64,000 nucleotides of DNA from Azospirillum melinis (GCF_013340935.1 NZ_WHOS01000031.1:20712-84711); one strand, 5' to 3'; positions 6,958-14,259 are shown, numbered from the stretch's first letter. Program-made: numbers and translations. The notes: generated by a model not told the origin, from the letters alone.

Positions 6958-7575
6958 GTGAGAAGAATTGTGTCGGATAAAGACCAAAAAAATTCTGCTG
7001 ACGGCAATGGTGCTCATGACGCTAATGCAGATACTCCCGCCGACAAGAAGCCTACTTCATCAGTAACGCCAGAAACTACTCCTAAGGCTTCTGAAGCTCC
7101 TTCTGAGAACCCCCAAACCCAAGGGCCCCTTCTAGAAGGAGCTTCAGAAGATGTCAAAGAGAGGCCACCTCTTAGCGGGGGCAAGCTTCCGTCTGAAGAA
7201 CCGTCTCTCATTGAGAAGCATGTTGGAACACGTCGGATAGATCCTGCTAAACCCACTAAGAAAACAGCGTCAAATCGAAGTGACGATCCCGATGAATCAG
7301 GTGATCTTGATTACACATCAGAGAATATAAATCGAGTTCAGGAACCGCTTGAGAAACCTTATAATTCTACTATTCATGAGGATGCGGCTCGTAAAGGGAT
7401 AGCGTATTCTCTTATCGGGATCTTGGCATTTGTTATTGTTGCCATATTTTTTCTCCTTTATTGCAAAAAGATGACCGTTAGTGAGCTTAAGGAATTTGCA
7501 GTTATTCTTGGTCCAATTGTGACCTTGGTCTCCGCTGCTACTGGCTTTTACTATGGAACAAAATCATCAAAATAA
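6958..7575 (+). CDS. membrane protein with long disordered N-terminus
   Basis: A 205-residue protein (GTG start; a second in-frame GTG lies at 6970). Residues 1-140 are low complexity and rich in Asp, Glu, Pro, Ser and Lys. Two C-terminal hydrophobic segments follow (IAYSLIGILAFVIVAIFFLL and FAVILGPIVTLVSAATGFYY), the second ending in GTKSSK. Two short membrane spans behind a long soluble part resemble membrane effectors of small toxin or abortive-infection systems, but no family is recognised. It shares the low GC of the ribbon-helix-helix gene just upstream and they probably form an operon. Confidence 0.6.
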   Translation: MRRIVSDKDQKNSADGNGAHDANADTPADKKPTSSVTPETTPKASEAPSENPQTQGPLLEGASEDVKERPPLSGGKLPSEEPSLIEKHVGTRRIDPAKPTKKTASNRSDDPDESGDLDYTSENINRVQEPLEKPYNSTIHEDAARKGIAYSLIGILAFVIVAIFFLLYCKKMTVSELKEFAVILGPIVTLVSAATGFYYGTKSSK

Positions 7576-7694
7576 TCCAGAAGTCGGACAAAAACTGCTG
7601 AGAGGGTGTGTAAGTCAACTCATGCTCGCCTCTTGACGCCCACCACGGCTCGAGCCATCCTCCGCCTCGGAGCCTGATAACTCTATGACTTGGC

Positions 7695-7845
7695 GGTAGG
7701 CCGCCCGCGCGTTTTTGCGATGCGGCTATTTTTATGCCCGCACTCTGTCCGGAGCGTGCCCCTATGCCGGGGGACGGATGAATAGAACACCCGCAAGGGG
7801 AATAGTCCGGCCTGGGCGGCGTCACGAAAAGCCCCTTCCAGATGA
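7695..7845 (+). ncRNA. possible structured regulatory RNA
   Basis: A gene-free stretch holds a GCCGC...GCGGC hairpin (about 7699-7725) followed by TATTTTTA, a CCCC/GGGG hairpin near 7760-7774, and AAGGGG (7795-7800) that can pair with CCCCTT (7832-7837) around a GC-rich inner stem. The layout recalls C4-type antisense RNAs of phage immunity regions, but I could not compare it with a model. The pairings are seen; the class is speculative. Confidence 0.3.
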
Positions 7846-8063
7846 CGGACACCGAAGCCGCCTTCATCCTGATGCTCCGCTCAACCCTCTACCGCATCAA
7901 TCGCCAAGAACTGAACGGTATGGTGGCAAAGCTGACGGGGGCGAGCGGGTGGTGCCCCGGTCGAAGGGTGGGTGTTTCATCAAATGACGCGACGTTATCA
8001 GGAGCCAGACTCGGTTGCAGCTTGAGCAAAAGGCAACGGGCGGGATTGAGGTGCTACGGGTGA
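7842..8063 (+). CDS. possible small protein
   Basis: A 73-codon frame whose first 35 residues look protein-like (MTDTEAAFILMLRSTLYRIN, then RQELNGMVAKLTGASG), while the rest is Arg/Gly-rich and unconvincing. It begins at the edge of the candidate structured RNA and may be the remnant of a longer gene whose frame was lost near base 7950. Confidence 0.3.
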   Translation: MTDTEAAFILMLRSTLYRINRQELNGMVAKLTGASGWCPGRRVGVSSNDATLSGARLGCSLSKRQRAGLRCYG

Positions 8064-8109
8064 CCGGATAAGGTGGCGGTTGTGTGCTGCCAATCGCGGA
8101 TCGCTTTTT

Positions 8110-8922
8110 ATGCCTGATGTTTACGCGTCAACGGACCCTGAATGGTTTTCGCACTTGGCTTCGCTCGTCAACCGTCCGGCCAGGGTCGCATTCTGGCGCC
8201 CGACCTACACGGTGCCGACAGAGATCAGCGTTGGCGTTCCTTGGTTTTTCAAGCAGCGGGGTGCGCCTTTCATTGTTGGGTACGGACGTTTCGTCGAGCA
8301 TGAGAGCACGACCCCGGCCCGACTCTGGACCAAGTTCGGCAGCGCGTCAGGGGCTCCAACTCAGGAGACACTCCTTGCAGGGATCAGCGCGGCTCGGAAG
8401 GGTGGGGCGACGCTGGACACCGGAATTGGGAACGTCACCCTGTCGGACTTCACGGTCTTCACACCGCCTCTCACGTTGGGGGAATTGGAGTTGCCAAATC
8501 TGACGGGCCCTTACCGGTACGTTCCCAAGGGCAACCGTTTGCTGAGTTATGCGGAAGGCACTCCCGTCGCGCCATTGCCCTACAAGGAACCAGGGCCAGC
8601 CAGCCGCCGGGAACTGCACGGGGAAACGTTTGCCCGCAACGTCGGGCACGTTGCGCGCATCCGGCAGCTCTACGGCGGTGTTTGCCAGATCAGCGGCGAA
8701 CCCATCCTCGATGGGGCCGCTGGTGATCTGACCCAGGTCCACCACATCGATTTCCTGTGCGATGGCGGCGCCGACGATCCCTCGAACATGATGGCGCTTT
8801 CACCAAACTGGCACGCCATCGCCCATGCGCCGGGGACGACCTTCGACTGGACAACGTTGGAGTTCGTCGTGGGGATGCAGCGGTTCGGGCTGGCGCTGAA
8901 CCGGCACCTCAAACCACGCTGA
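8110..8922 (+). CDS. HNH endonuclease with PUA-like N-terminal domain
   Basis: A 270-residue protein. The C-terminal part (about 180-270) is an HNH nuclease domain: one CxxxG pair (CQISGEPI), then VHHIDFLCDGG, DDPSNMMAL and NWHAIAH. The N-terminal 110 residues (FWRPTYTVPTEISVGVPWFF, FIVGYGRFVEH, LWTKFGSASG) resemble a PUA-like domain of the EVE/ASCH kind, which in type IV restriction enzymes reads modified bases. It is therefore a candidate modification-dependent nuclease, possibly for superinfection exclusion. The ATG at 8110 is preferred to a GTG at 8080. An XRE-type gene follows at 8981. Confidence 0.65.
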   Translation: MPDVYASTDPEWFSHLASLVNRPARVAFWRPTYTVPTEISVGVPWFFKQRGAPFIVGYGRFVEHESTTPARLWTKFGSASGAPTQETLLAGISAARKGGATLDTGIGNVTLSDFTVFTPPLTLGELELPNLTGPYRYVPKGNRLLSYAEGTPVAPLPYKEPGPASRRELHGETFARNVGHVARIRQLYGGVCQISGEPILDGAAGDLTQVHHIDFLCDGGADDPSNMMALSPNWHAIAHAPGTTFDWTTLEFVVGMQRFGLALNRHLKPR

Positions 8923-8980
8923 AGGTGATGCGAGACGCTGCGGTGCTTCCAAGTCAACAGCCAACCCGATGGTGTCAGCC

Positions 8981-9226
8981 ATGACCGATGACGCTCCCTT
9001 CATCGACGACCAGCTTGCCGCCATGAAGTGCCCGCCTCTGGCGAAGCGGGTTCGCCGCTCGACCGGGTTCTCGCAGGAAGTGTTTGCCGAGCGCTTCGGC
9101 ATTCCTCTGCGCACCCTTCAGGAATGGAAACAGGGCCGTCGGGCTCCCGATGCCGCTGTGGAGTCCTATCTGCGCATGATCGAGAAGGAGCCCGAACTGG
9201 TCGCGCACGCGCTTGCGGTTGAATGA
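8981..9226 (+). CDS. XRE/HigA-type helix-turn-helix protein
   Basis: An 81-residue protein with a helix-turn-helix of the antitoxin-regulator type (RVRRSTGFSQEVFAERFGIP, LRTLQEWKQGRRAPDAAVES) and a short C-terminal helix (YLRMIEKEPELVAHAL). This arrangement is usual in HigA/RelB-operon regulators, but no toxin gene is next to it. It starts 58 bp after the HNH nuclease and may regulate it. An in-frame ATG at 8969 is an alternative start. Confidence 0.7.
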   Translation: MTDDAPFIDDQLAAMKCPPLAKRVRRSTGFSQEVFAERFGIPLRTLQEWKQGRRAPDAAVESYLRMIEKEPELVAHALAVE

Positions 9227-9435
9227 CCGGAGATGAAGCCCGGAATTGGTCACCGCCACAGTGGTGTGGAGGAGTGGGGGGGGACGGGGAATGGGCGAAC
9301 GACGGAATAAAACCCATCGGATGAAAGGAAAGTTCCGATTACGGGTTAGTTGCAAGGAATTGGTAATCATTTTGGGCAAACAGTCCTAGAGCCCTGGCGG
9401 GTGTGTTCCGCCGGGTGGCCGACGGAGGTTGCCCC

Positions 9436-9726
9436 ATGCCCGCCATCCCTTCAACGCTGATGCCCGTCTTCCTGGCCTACGAAGCGTTGGGCGCCAGCGA
9501 TGCCGACCACATCGAGGTCTTGCGTGGAAGCCTGGAGGAGGTTCTGGTCAAGGGCGAGATCTTGACTCCGCAGGATCTCTTTGCCAAAGCGCGTTACCTG
9601 CAGCACACCGGCCGCATCGATCCGGGACAGATCTCCATGGAGGCGCTGGATACCCTGGTGGTGGGCATCGGCATGTTGTTCCCCGGCGCGTTGTGCAAGC
9701 CGGTGGCCGTACCGGCTGCAGCCTGA
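9436..9726 (+). CDS. hypothetical phage protein
   Basis: A 96-residue protein with a GGAGG ribosome binding site before the ATG at 9436. It is mildly acidic and helical (LMPVFLAYEALGASDADHIE...TPQDLFAKARYLQ). The family is not recognised. It opens a run of closely packed rightward genes leading to the recombinase. The 200 bp upstream (9227-9435) has no gene but an AT-rich part near 9330-9385 that could hold the promoter. Confidence 0.55.
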   Translation: MPAIPSTLMPVFLAYEALGASDADHIEVLRGSLEEVLVKGEILTPQDLFAKARYLQHTGRIDPGQISMEALDTLVVGIGMLFPGALCKPVAVPAAA

Positions 9727-9737
9727 ACGGGGGCATC

Positions 9738-10505
9738 GTGGCCTTAGCTTTCGCCCGCTGCGACACCCGCCGGCACCTCGACCTTGAAACCCTAGTGACC
9801 TGGGCTCTGCGCGATCAGCAGGCCGACCGCGTCCAGTCCGGTCTGTTCGACATCGAGGCCGCGGCGAACGACCATGGATGGGAACCGCAGGGCGTGAGCG
9901 GCGACGGTGTGGCCGAGCTGCTGCGCCGTCATGAGGTCGGCGACCGGGTGGACGGCGGCGGACCGGTGCGCGGCATCGCCGTGACGGTTCATCCCGATGC
10001 CGAGGCGGTCGCCAACGCGGTGGGATGGCTCGACCCGTGGCAGCGCCGCCTCGTCCGCTTCCATGGGCGATCCGGCACCCGGCCGGATTGGCTGCCGCTG
10101 GTGCCGGCCATGGTGGCGGTGAAGCGGCCGAGCGAGGCGCGCGGCCGGTACCGGCATGTCACGGCCGAGCGGTGGGAGTTTGTGCCGACCCGCTCGGAAC
10201 TGGCCAAGCGCTATGTGCTGCGCGGCCAGTCGCTCTTCGACGCCCGCGGGCAGCGCCGGATCGTCGAGGAAGAGCGCGGCTTCCACTTCCGCACCTTCGG
10301 CGACGGTCGCCGGCAGGTGCAGGTGAAATGGTGCCCGCTGGAGCCCGCCCACAGCGATGCCGAGATCGTGGAGGCCAACACCGACTATGCCGGCTGGCAT
10401 GCCGGCATGACGGAGCTGCTGGAGCGGATCGGCGGCTGGGGCCTGCGCGATCATGTGCTCACCGGTATCAGCGCGCCGGCTGCTCCATGGGAATATAATC
10501 CTTGA
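9738..10505 (+). CDS. hypothetical phage protein
   Basis: A 255-residue protein starting at GTG with a GGGGG ribosome binding site; it lies 11 bp after the previous gene. The sequence (CDTRRHLDLETLVTWALRDQ, PSEARGRYRHVTAERWEFVP, RRIVEEERGFHFRTFGDGRR) is compact with no low complexity and looks like a conserved soluble phage protein. Function is not recognised. Its place upstream of recombinase and gam suggests an early or middle role in DNA metabolism. Confidence 0.6.
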   Translation: MALAFARCDTRRHLDLETLVTWALRDQQADRVQSGLFDIEAAANDHGWEPQGVSGDGVAELLRRHEVGDRVDGGGPVRGIAVTVHPDAEAVANAVGWLDPWQRRLVRFHGRSGTRPDWLPLVPAMVAVKRPSEARGRYRHVTAERWEFVPTRSELAKRYVLRGQSLFDARGQRRIVEEERGFHFRTFGDGRRQVQVKWCPLEPAHSDAEIVEANTDYAGWHAGMTELLERIGGWGLRDHVLTGISAPAAPWEYNP

Positions 10506-10553
10506 CGAAAGGTCAATTCCTTGACAGGGTGAGCGGGACGAATTGCGTGTGAA

Positions 10554-10590
10554 GGAAGGCCCGCCCGGCAGCTGCCGCGGCGGGCCTTCC
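10554..10590 (+). terminator. strong GC hairpin, possible terminator or attenuator
   Basis: GGAAGGCCCGCC (10554-10565) pairs with GGCGGGCCTTCC (10579-10590) around the palindrome CGGCAGCTGCCG, giving an 18-bp stem with one bulged base. No T-run follows, so Rho-independent termination is doubtful; RNA processing or attenuation before the next gene is equally possible. Confidence 0.45.
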
Positions 10591-10608
10591 GCTGTCCGGG
10601 GGCTGGCC

Positions 10609-10863
10609 ATGCGGACCGAATGGGACGGCGTGCTGTGCCTTCAGCTCGGCCCGGTGGATCGTCACTTCGCCGCGCGCATCACCTACCAGGGCGGACCCTT
10701 CCGCGCCGACATCGAGGCGATCGAGATCCAGACGCGGCAGGGCTGGATCCGGGCACCCTGGCTGATCGAGCTGGTGGAGGATTGCGCGCCTCTCTTTGAC
10801 ATGCTGCGCGATCACGCCGCCGGCCGAGTGGCCGATGCGCGGGTGGTCGCGTGGCTTTCCTGA
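10609..10863 (+). CDS. hypothetical phage protein
   Basis: An 84-residue protein starting just after a GC hairpin, with an RBS-like GGGGG about 8 bp ahead of the ATG at 10609. The text (MRTEWDGVLCLQLGPVDRHF, EIQTRQGWIRAPWLIELVED) suggests a small beta-rich fold. No family is recognised. It lies 12 bp before the next small gene and is probably cotranscribed with the recombinase. Confidence 0.5.
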   Translation: MRTEWDGVLCLQLGPVDRHFAARITYQGGPFRADIEAIEIQTRQGWIRAPWLIELVEDCAPLFDMLRDHAAGRVADARVVAWLS

Positions 10864-10875
10864 CAGGACAGCAGG

Positions 10876-11058
10876 ATGGACGAGCTGATCCGCGAGGCGG
10901 TCGCCGCCGGCGCCGGCCTCTCCCGTGGCAACGAGCCGGCGGCGGTGTGCCCGTCGGATGGGGCGGTTGCGTTCTTCGGCCAGCAGGTCGCGGCGATGCT
11001 GCGCGAGCTGCCGGAGGACATGACCGTGGCCGAGCTGCGCGACGCCATCGACGGATGA
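10876..11058 (+). CDS. hypothetical 60-aa protein coupled to the recombinase
   Basis: A small acidic helical protein (MDELIREAVAAGAGL...AMLRELPEDMTVAELRDAIDG). Its stop overlaps the recombinase start as ATGA, so the two are translationally coupled. Function is unknown; a recombination directionality factor would be expected to be basic, so that role is not supported. Confidence 0.5.
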   Translation: MDELIREAVAAGAGLSRGNEPAAVCPSDGAVAFFGQQVAAMLRELPEDMTVAELRDAIDG

Positions 11059-12053
11059 GCCTTCCCGTCCTTCCGGGCGATCCGGCCGGACAGGACGTCA
11101 GCGACGCCCGCCACGCCCCGGCGCTGCGGCTGGACCGCATCCAGGAGCACCTGCTGGACGCCTTCTATGCCGGGCGCTCGGCCAACACGGTGCGGGCCTA
11201 CCGGCGCGATCATGAGGATTTCCGGACCTTCGTGGCCCGGCAGGATGGGCTCGCCGCCTTCGCCGCCACCGCCGAACAGGCGGTGCGGATGCTGCTGGCG
11301 GTGGAGCATGGGCAGGCCAACGCCCTGGCGCTGGGCTACCGCACCGACATGGTGCGGCGGCAGCTCCAGCCCGCCACCGTGAACCGCCGGCTGGCGGCGC
11401 TGCGCTCGGTGGTCAAGCTGGGCAACACGCTGGGCCTGGTCAGCTGGACGCTGGACGCGGAGAACGTCGACTCCGTGACCTACCGCGACACGCGGGGGCC
11501 GGGGCGGGATGGCGTGCGGGCGATGGTGGCTCAGGCCAGGGAGCGGACCGACGCCAAGGGGCTGCGTGATACGGCGATCGTCCGGCTGCTGCATGACGTG
11601 GCCCTGCGCCGCGGTGAGGTGGTGTCGCTGGATCTGGAGCACTACGAGAGCCGGCGCGGCGCCGTCGCGGTGCTGGGCAAGGGGCGGACCCAGCGCGAGC
11701 AGGTCACGCTGCCGGCCGCCACCAGGACGGCGCTTGAGGCATGGATCGCGGTGCGGGGGAAGGCCCCCGGGCCGCTGTTCCATCGCCTCGATGCCGCCGG
11801 CCGAGGCACAGGGCGCCTGACCGGCGCCGCCGTCTACCAGATCGTCCGCGAACTGGGTGCCGGGGTGGGAATCGCCACCCGGCCGCATGGGCTGCGGCAC
11901 TCGGCCATCACCGCGGCGCTGGACGCCAGCAACGGCAACATCCGGGCGGTGCAGCGCTTCAGCCGGCACCGCAATGTCCAGACCCTGCAGATCTACGACG
12001 ACAACCGCGCCGATCTGGCTGGCCAGATGGCGGCGCTCATTGCGGAGGATTGA
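11055..12053 (+). CDS. tyrosine recombinase/integrase
   Basis: A 332-residue recombinase of the XerC/D-like phage integrase family. The N-terminal SAM-like domain lies at about 25-140 (RSANTVRAYRRDHEDF). The catalytic domain carries the first Arg in ALRRGEVVSLD (about 194), HGLRHS (about 274-279), and HRNVQTLQIYDD with the nucleophilic Tyr near 312. It lies in mid-genome rather than at an element end, between small early genes and gam, which is unusual for an integrase and fits a resolvase of multimers as in phage-plasmids. It could still be the integrase of the element. The ATG at 11055 is fixed by overlap with the preceding stop. Confidence 0.85.
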   Translation: MSLPVLPGDPAGQDVSDARHAPALRLDRIQEHLLDAFYAGRSANTVRAYRRDHEDFRTFVARQDGLAAFAATAEQAVRMLLAVEHGQANALALGYRTDMVRRQLQPATVNRRLAALRSVVKLGNTLGLVSWTLDAENVDSVTYRDTRGPGRDGVRAMVAQARERTDAKGLRDTAIVRLLHDVALRRGEVVSLDLEHYESRRGAVAVLGKGRTQREQVTLPAATRTALEAWIAVRGKAPGPLFHRLDAAGRGTGRLTGAAVYQIVRELGAGVGIATRPHGLRHSAITAALDASNGNIRAVQRFSRHRNVQTLQIYDDNRADLAGQMAALIAED

Positions 12054-12054
12054 C

Positions 12055-12561
12055 ATGGGCGAGACCATCGCCGCTCCGGTGCGCAGGGTGCGCACCCAGG
12101 ACCAGGCCGCGGCCGTTGTCGGCCGGATCGGCGCCGCGCAGGTGCAGCTGGGCCGGCTGAAAGCCTCGCTGGACGTGGCCGTCGCCCAGGCGAACCTCGC
12201 CTATGAGACCGCGGCGGCGCCGCTGCGTACGGCCATCTCCGCCGACACCGAGCTGCTGCGCGGCTACTTCGACGCCAACCGGGCCAGCCTGCTGACCGGC
12301 GGCAAGAAGTCGGTGGCGCTGTCCACCGGCACCATGGGCGTGAAGAAGACGACGGCCAAGCTGGTGGTGGCGGATGTCGACGCGCTGCTGAAGCGGCTGG
12401 AGGAGGACCGCAAGCTGCGGCGCTTTATCCGCACCAAGAGCGAGGTCGACCGGGCGGCGCTGCTGGCGGAGCCGAAGGTGGCGGTGACCATCGACGGTGT
12501 GTCCATCGAGGGAGGCGAGGATGCCTTCTTCGTCAAGCCGCTGACGGTCGGAACGGCCTGA
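12055..12561 (+). CDS. gam: Mu Gam-like host-nuclease inhibitor
   Basis: A 168-residue protein matching the Mu Gam family: a long N-terminal coiled-coil helix (about 20-60, QAAAVVGRIGAAQVQLGRLK), then YFDANRASLLTGGKKSVALS, a turn with GTMGVKKTTAKL and a C-terminal helix pair. Gam binds DNA ends as a Ku-like dimer and shields linear phage DNA from RecBCD. It starts 1 bp after the recombinase. In Mu it follows the transposase genes A and B, which are absent here. Confidence 0.8.
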   Translation: MGETIAAPVRRVRTQDQAAAVVGRIGAAQVQLGRLKASLDVAVAQANLAYETAAAPLRTAISADTELLRGYFDANRASLLTGGKKSVALSTGTMGVKKTTAKLVVADVDALLKRLEEDRKLRRFIRTKSEVDRAALLAEPKVAVTIDGVSIEGGEDAFFVKPLTVGTA

Positions 12562-12566
12562 AACCG

Positions 12567-12596
12567 AGCTTGCGAAAATCAGCATTATCGCAAGCT
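12567..12596. terminator. hairpin between convergent genes
   Basis: AGCTTGCGA (12567-12575) pairs perfectly with TCGCAAGCT (12588-12596) around a 12-nt loop. It lies 5 bp after gam and 30 bp beyond the end of the leftward gene at 12626. A T-run exists only on the minus strand before the stem, so it is at best a weak bidirectional terminator. Confidence 0.45.
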
Positions 12597-12625
12597 TGCT
12601 TCAAAAAAGGCGGAAAATCAGAGGT

Positions 12626-12895
12626 TTAAGGCTTCTCGTTCCGCTTCTCAGGCCTGCGATCGTTCACGCTGTTAAGCAAACGTTCGGTGGACTCAATGCA
12701 CTGAGTGGCTGCCTTCAGGCGCTCTTGCGAAGCGAGCATCATCTTCGCCCGACGTTCCAACATATGGCTAAGTTGGGTCATAGGCGCGGACAAGCCGGCT
12801 GAGAGGGGAAGTGGTTCCATACCCTCAATGTGGACGGCGCTGCTGCACGGTGCAACTAAACGTATCGTATGCCCTAAACGTTGAAGCGTGGGCAT
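12626..12895 (-). CDS. hypothetical protein on the minus strand
   Basis: An 89-residue protein with a GGGGGG ribosome binding site just before its ATG at 12895. The C-terminal 55 residues are helical and charged (LSHMLERRAKMMLASQERLK, TQCIESTERLLNSVNDRR). GC content is lower than in the flanking genes, suggesting a later insertion between gam and the methyltransferase. An alternative start lies at the internal MEPLPL. No family is recognised. Confidence 0.45.
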   Translation of the reverse strand: MPTLQRLGHTIRLVAPCSSAVHIEGMEPLPLSAGLSAPMTQLSHMLERRAKMMLASQERLKAATQCIESTERLLNSVNDRRPEKRNEKP

Positions 12896-12968
12896 TCACC
12901 CCCCCGTCAAAAGGGAAGCCCGGGCGCCCCAAGCGCCTACTCTCTCTTGAACACGCCCGAAGGAAATC

Positions 12969-13760
12969 ATGTCCCATTCCGTGACGATCGGCGCCGCGAC
13001 GCTGATGCTGGGCGACTGCATCGAGCGGATGCGGGAGCTTCCCGACAGCTCGATCAGCCTAGTGCTGACCGACGTTCCCTATTCCAGCGGCGCCACCCGC
13101 GAGGCTGGCCGCACTGCCTATGGCAAGACCATGACACGGTCGACCAAGGGCGGCGGCGGTGATCGGTGGTTCGGCTCCGACAGTCTGAGCACGCGCGGCT
13201 TTCTCCACCTGCTGCGCGCCTGCGCCATGGAATGGCAGCGGCTGCTGAAGCCGGGCGGCCATGTGCTGGCCTTCATCGACTGGCGCATGGGCGATCATCT
13301 GGCCGATGCCATCGACGGCGGCGAGGCCTCGCTGTTCCTGTCCGGCCATGCGGCCGACGCCATGGAAAGCGCCGACCTGAAGCGGGTGGGACTTCTGGTG
13401 TGGGACAAGACCTATTTCGGCATGGGGACGCACTTCCGTCACCAACACGAGCTGATCCACCACTTCACCAAGGGCAAGGGCAGCGAGCCGCTGCGCCGGA
13501 ACGTCGCCAACGTGCTGCGCCATGCGCCGGTGCGGTTCGGCGCCCACCCGACGGAGAAGCCGGTCGGGCTGCTGGCCGAGCTGATCGGCACTGTCTGCCC
13601 GTCGGGTGAGACGGTGCTCGACCCGTTCTTCGGCAGCGCGTCGGCTGGCCATGCCGCGCTGACCACAGGCCGGCGCTTCATCGGCATCGAGCGCGACCGG
13701 CGCTATTTCGAGGCCGGATGGCAGCGGCTGGCCAACCTGACCGAGGAGCTGGCGGCATGA
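12969..13760 (+). CDS. site-specific DNA methyltransferase (beta class)
   Basis: A 263-residue SAM-dependent N6-adenine or N4-cytosine methyltransferase. The catalytic motif IV reads TDVPYSS at about residue 35 (DPPY in most relatives). HPTEKPVGLL (about 196) and the SAM-binding motif I VLDPFFGSASAG (about 217) follow, so the motif order is that of the beta class. It methylates phage DNA, probably to evade host restriction, or modulates phage genes. No restriction endonuclease is adjacent. It starts after a GAAGGAAATC leader and its stop overlaps the next gene. Confidence 0.85.
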   Translation: MSHSVTIGAATLMLGDCIERMRELPDSSISLVLTDVPYSSGATREAGRTAYGKTMTRSTKGGGGDRWFGSDSLSTRGFLHLLRACAMEWQRLLKPGGHVLAFIDWRMGDHLADAIDGGEASLFLSGHAADAMESADLKRVGLLVWDKTYFGMGTHFRHQHELIHHFTKGKGSEPLRRNVANVLRHAPVRFGAHPTEKPVGLLAELIGTVCPSGETVLDPFFGSASAGHAALTTGRRFIGIERDRRYFEAGWQRLANLTEELAA

Positions 13761-14020
13761 CCATGCAGCTGGAGGACGTGATGCACGGCCTCACCACCCG
13801 CACCGCCACCGACGGCGTCATCGTCACGATTGGCGGCACCATGGGCTGGTGGCTCGATGCCCTGCACGGGCCGGCGCAGGAGCTGGCCTTCTGGGGCACG
13901 GTGGCTCTGGTGGTCGGGCGGATGGTGCTGCTGGCGCTCGACGTCCGGGACCGCCTCCGTCGGCCATCCAAAGTGTTCACGCGTGAACACTTTGACGGCG
14001 GTGCCGACCCGAAACGATAG
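13757..14020 (+). CDS. small membrane protein (holin-like)
   Basis: An 87-residue protein overlapping the methyltransferase stop. It has two hydrophobic segments (about 19-35, DGVIVTIGGTMGWWLDAL, and 40-58, AFWGTVALVVGRMVLLAL), then a basic tail. The size and topology resemble a class II holin, although it is 23 kb from the endolysin. The 24-bp parS-like palindrome lies inside the 3' end of the gene and is translated as KVFTREHF, so the tail residues are dictated by the DNA site. Confidence 0.5.
   Translation: MTMQLEDVMHGLTTRTATDGVIVTIGGTMGWWLDALHGPAQELAFWGTVALVVGRMVLLALDVRDRLRRPSKVFTREHFDGGADPKR
13970..13993. promoter_or_regulatory. second copy of the 24-bp palindrome (parS-like)
   Basis: The sequence is identical over all 24 bp to the palindrome at 4032-4055 (half-site AAAGTGTTCACG). 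It lies at the end of the early region, inside the coding sequence of a small membrane protein, so it is not a simple promoter operator. Exact conservation 10 kb apart argues for a specific DNA-binding protein. Confidence 0.7.
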
Positions 14021-14034
14021 GAGCGGGGTGCCTA

Positions 14035-14259
14035 TCAGCGCGGTACGGGCAGCCAGCCGAGGCTGCGGCATTCCGTACAGCCGGCGCCGCTGCAGGATGG
14101 GCAGACGGTCCAGTCTTCGTTGCGCCATCTGGCGGCGACCTCGCCGCTACATCGGCCGGCTGGAGTCTGCGTTGTGCACCCGTGCGTGATCGCCTCCAAT
14201 GCGAGGTAGGGCGTTCCGCACTCCAGGCAAATTGCCAGGGGCTGGGGCTTTTGTGGCAT
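14035..14259 (-). CDS. small zinc-ribbon protein
   Basis: A 74-residue protein on the minus strand between the early and late gene blocks. It has seven cysteines, among them CLECGTPY (about 11-14) and CPSCSGAGCTEC (about 53-64), the spacing of zinc ribbons of DnaJ-like type. An AGGA ribosome binding site lies about 10 bp before the ATG. Small zinc-ribbon proteins of phages can act as regulators of late genes (for example Ogr/Delta or Com), but it does not match those families closely. Confidence 0.5.
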   Translation of the reverse strand: MPQKPQPLAICLECGTPYLALEAITHGCTTQTPAGRCSGEVAARWRNEDWTVCPSCSGAGCTECRSLGWLPVPR

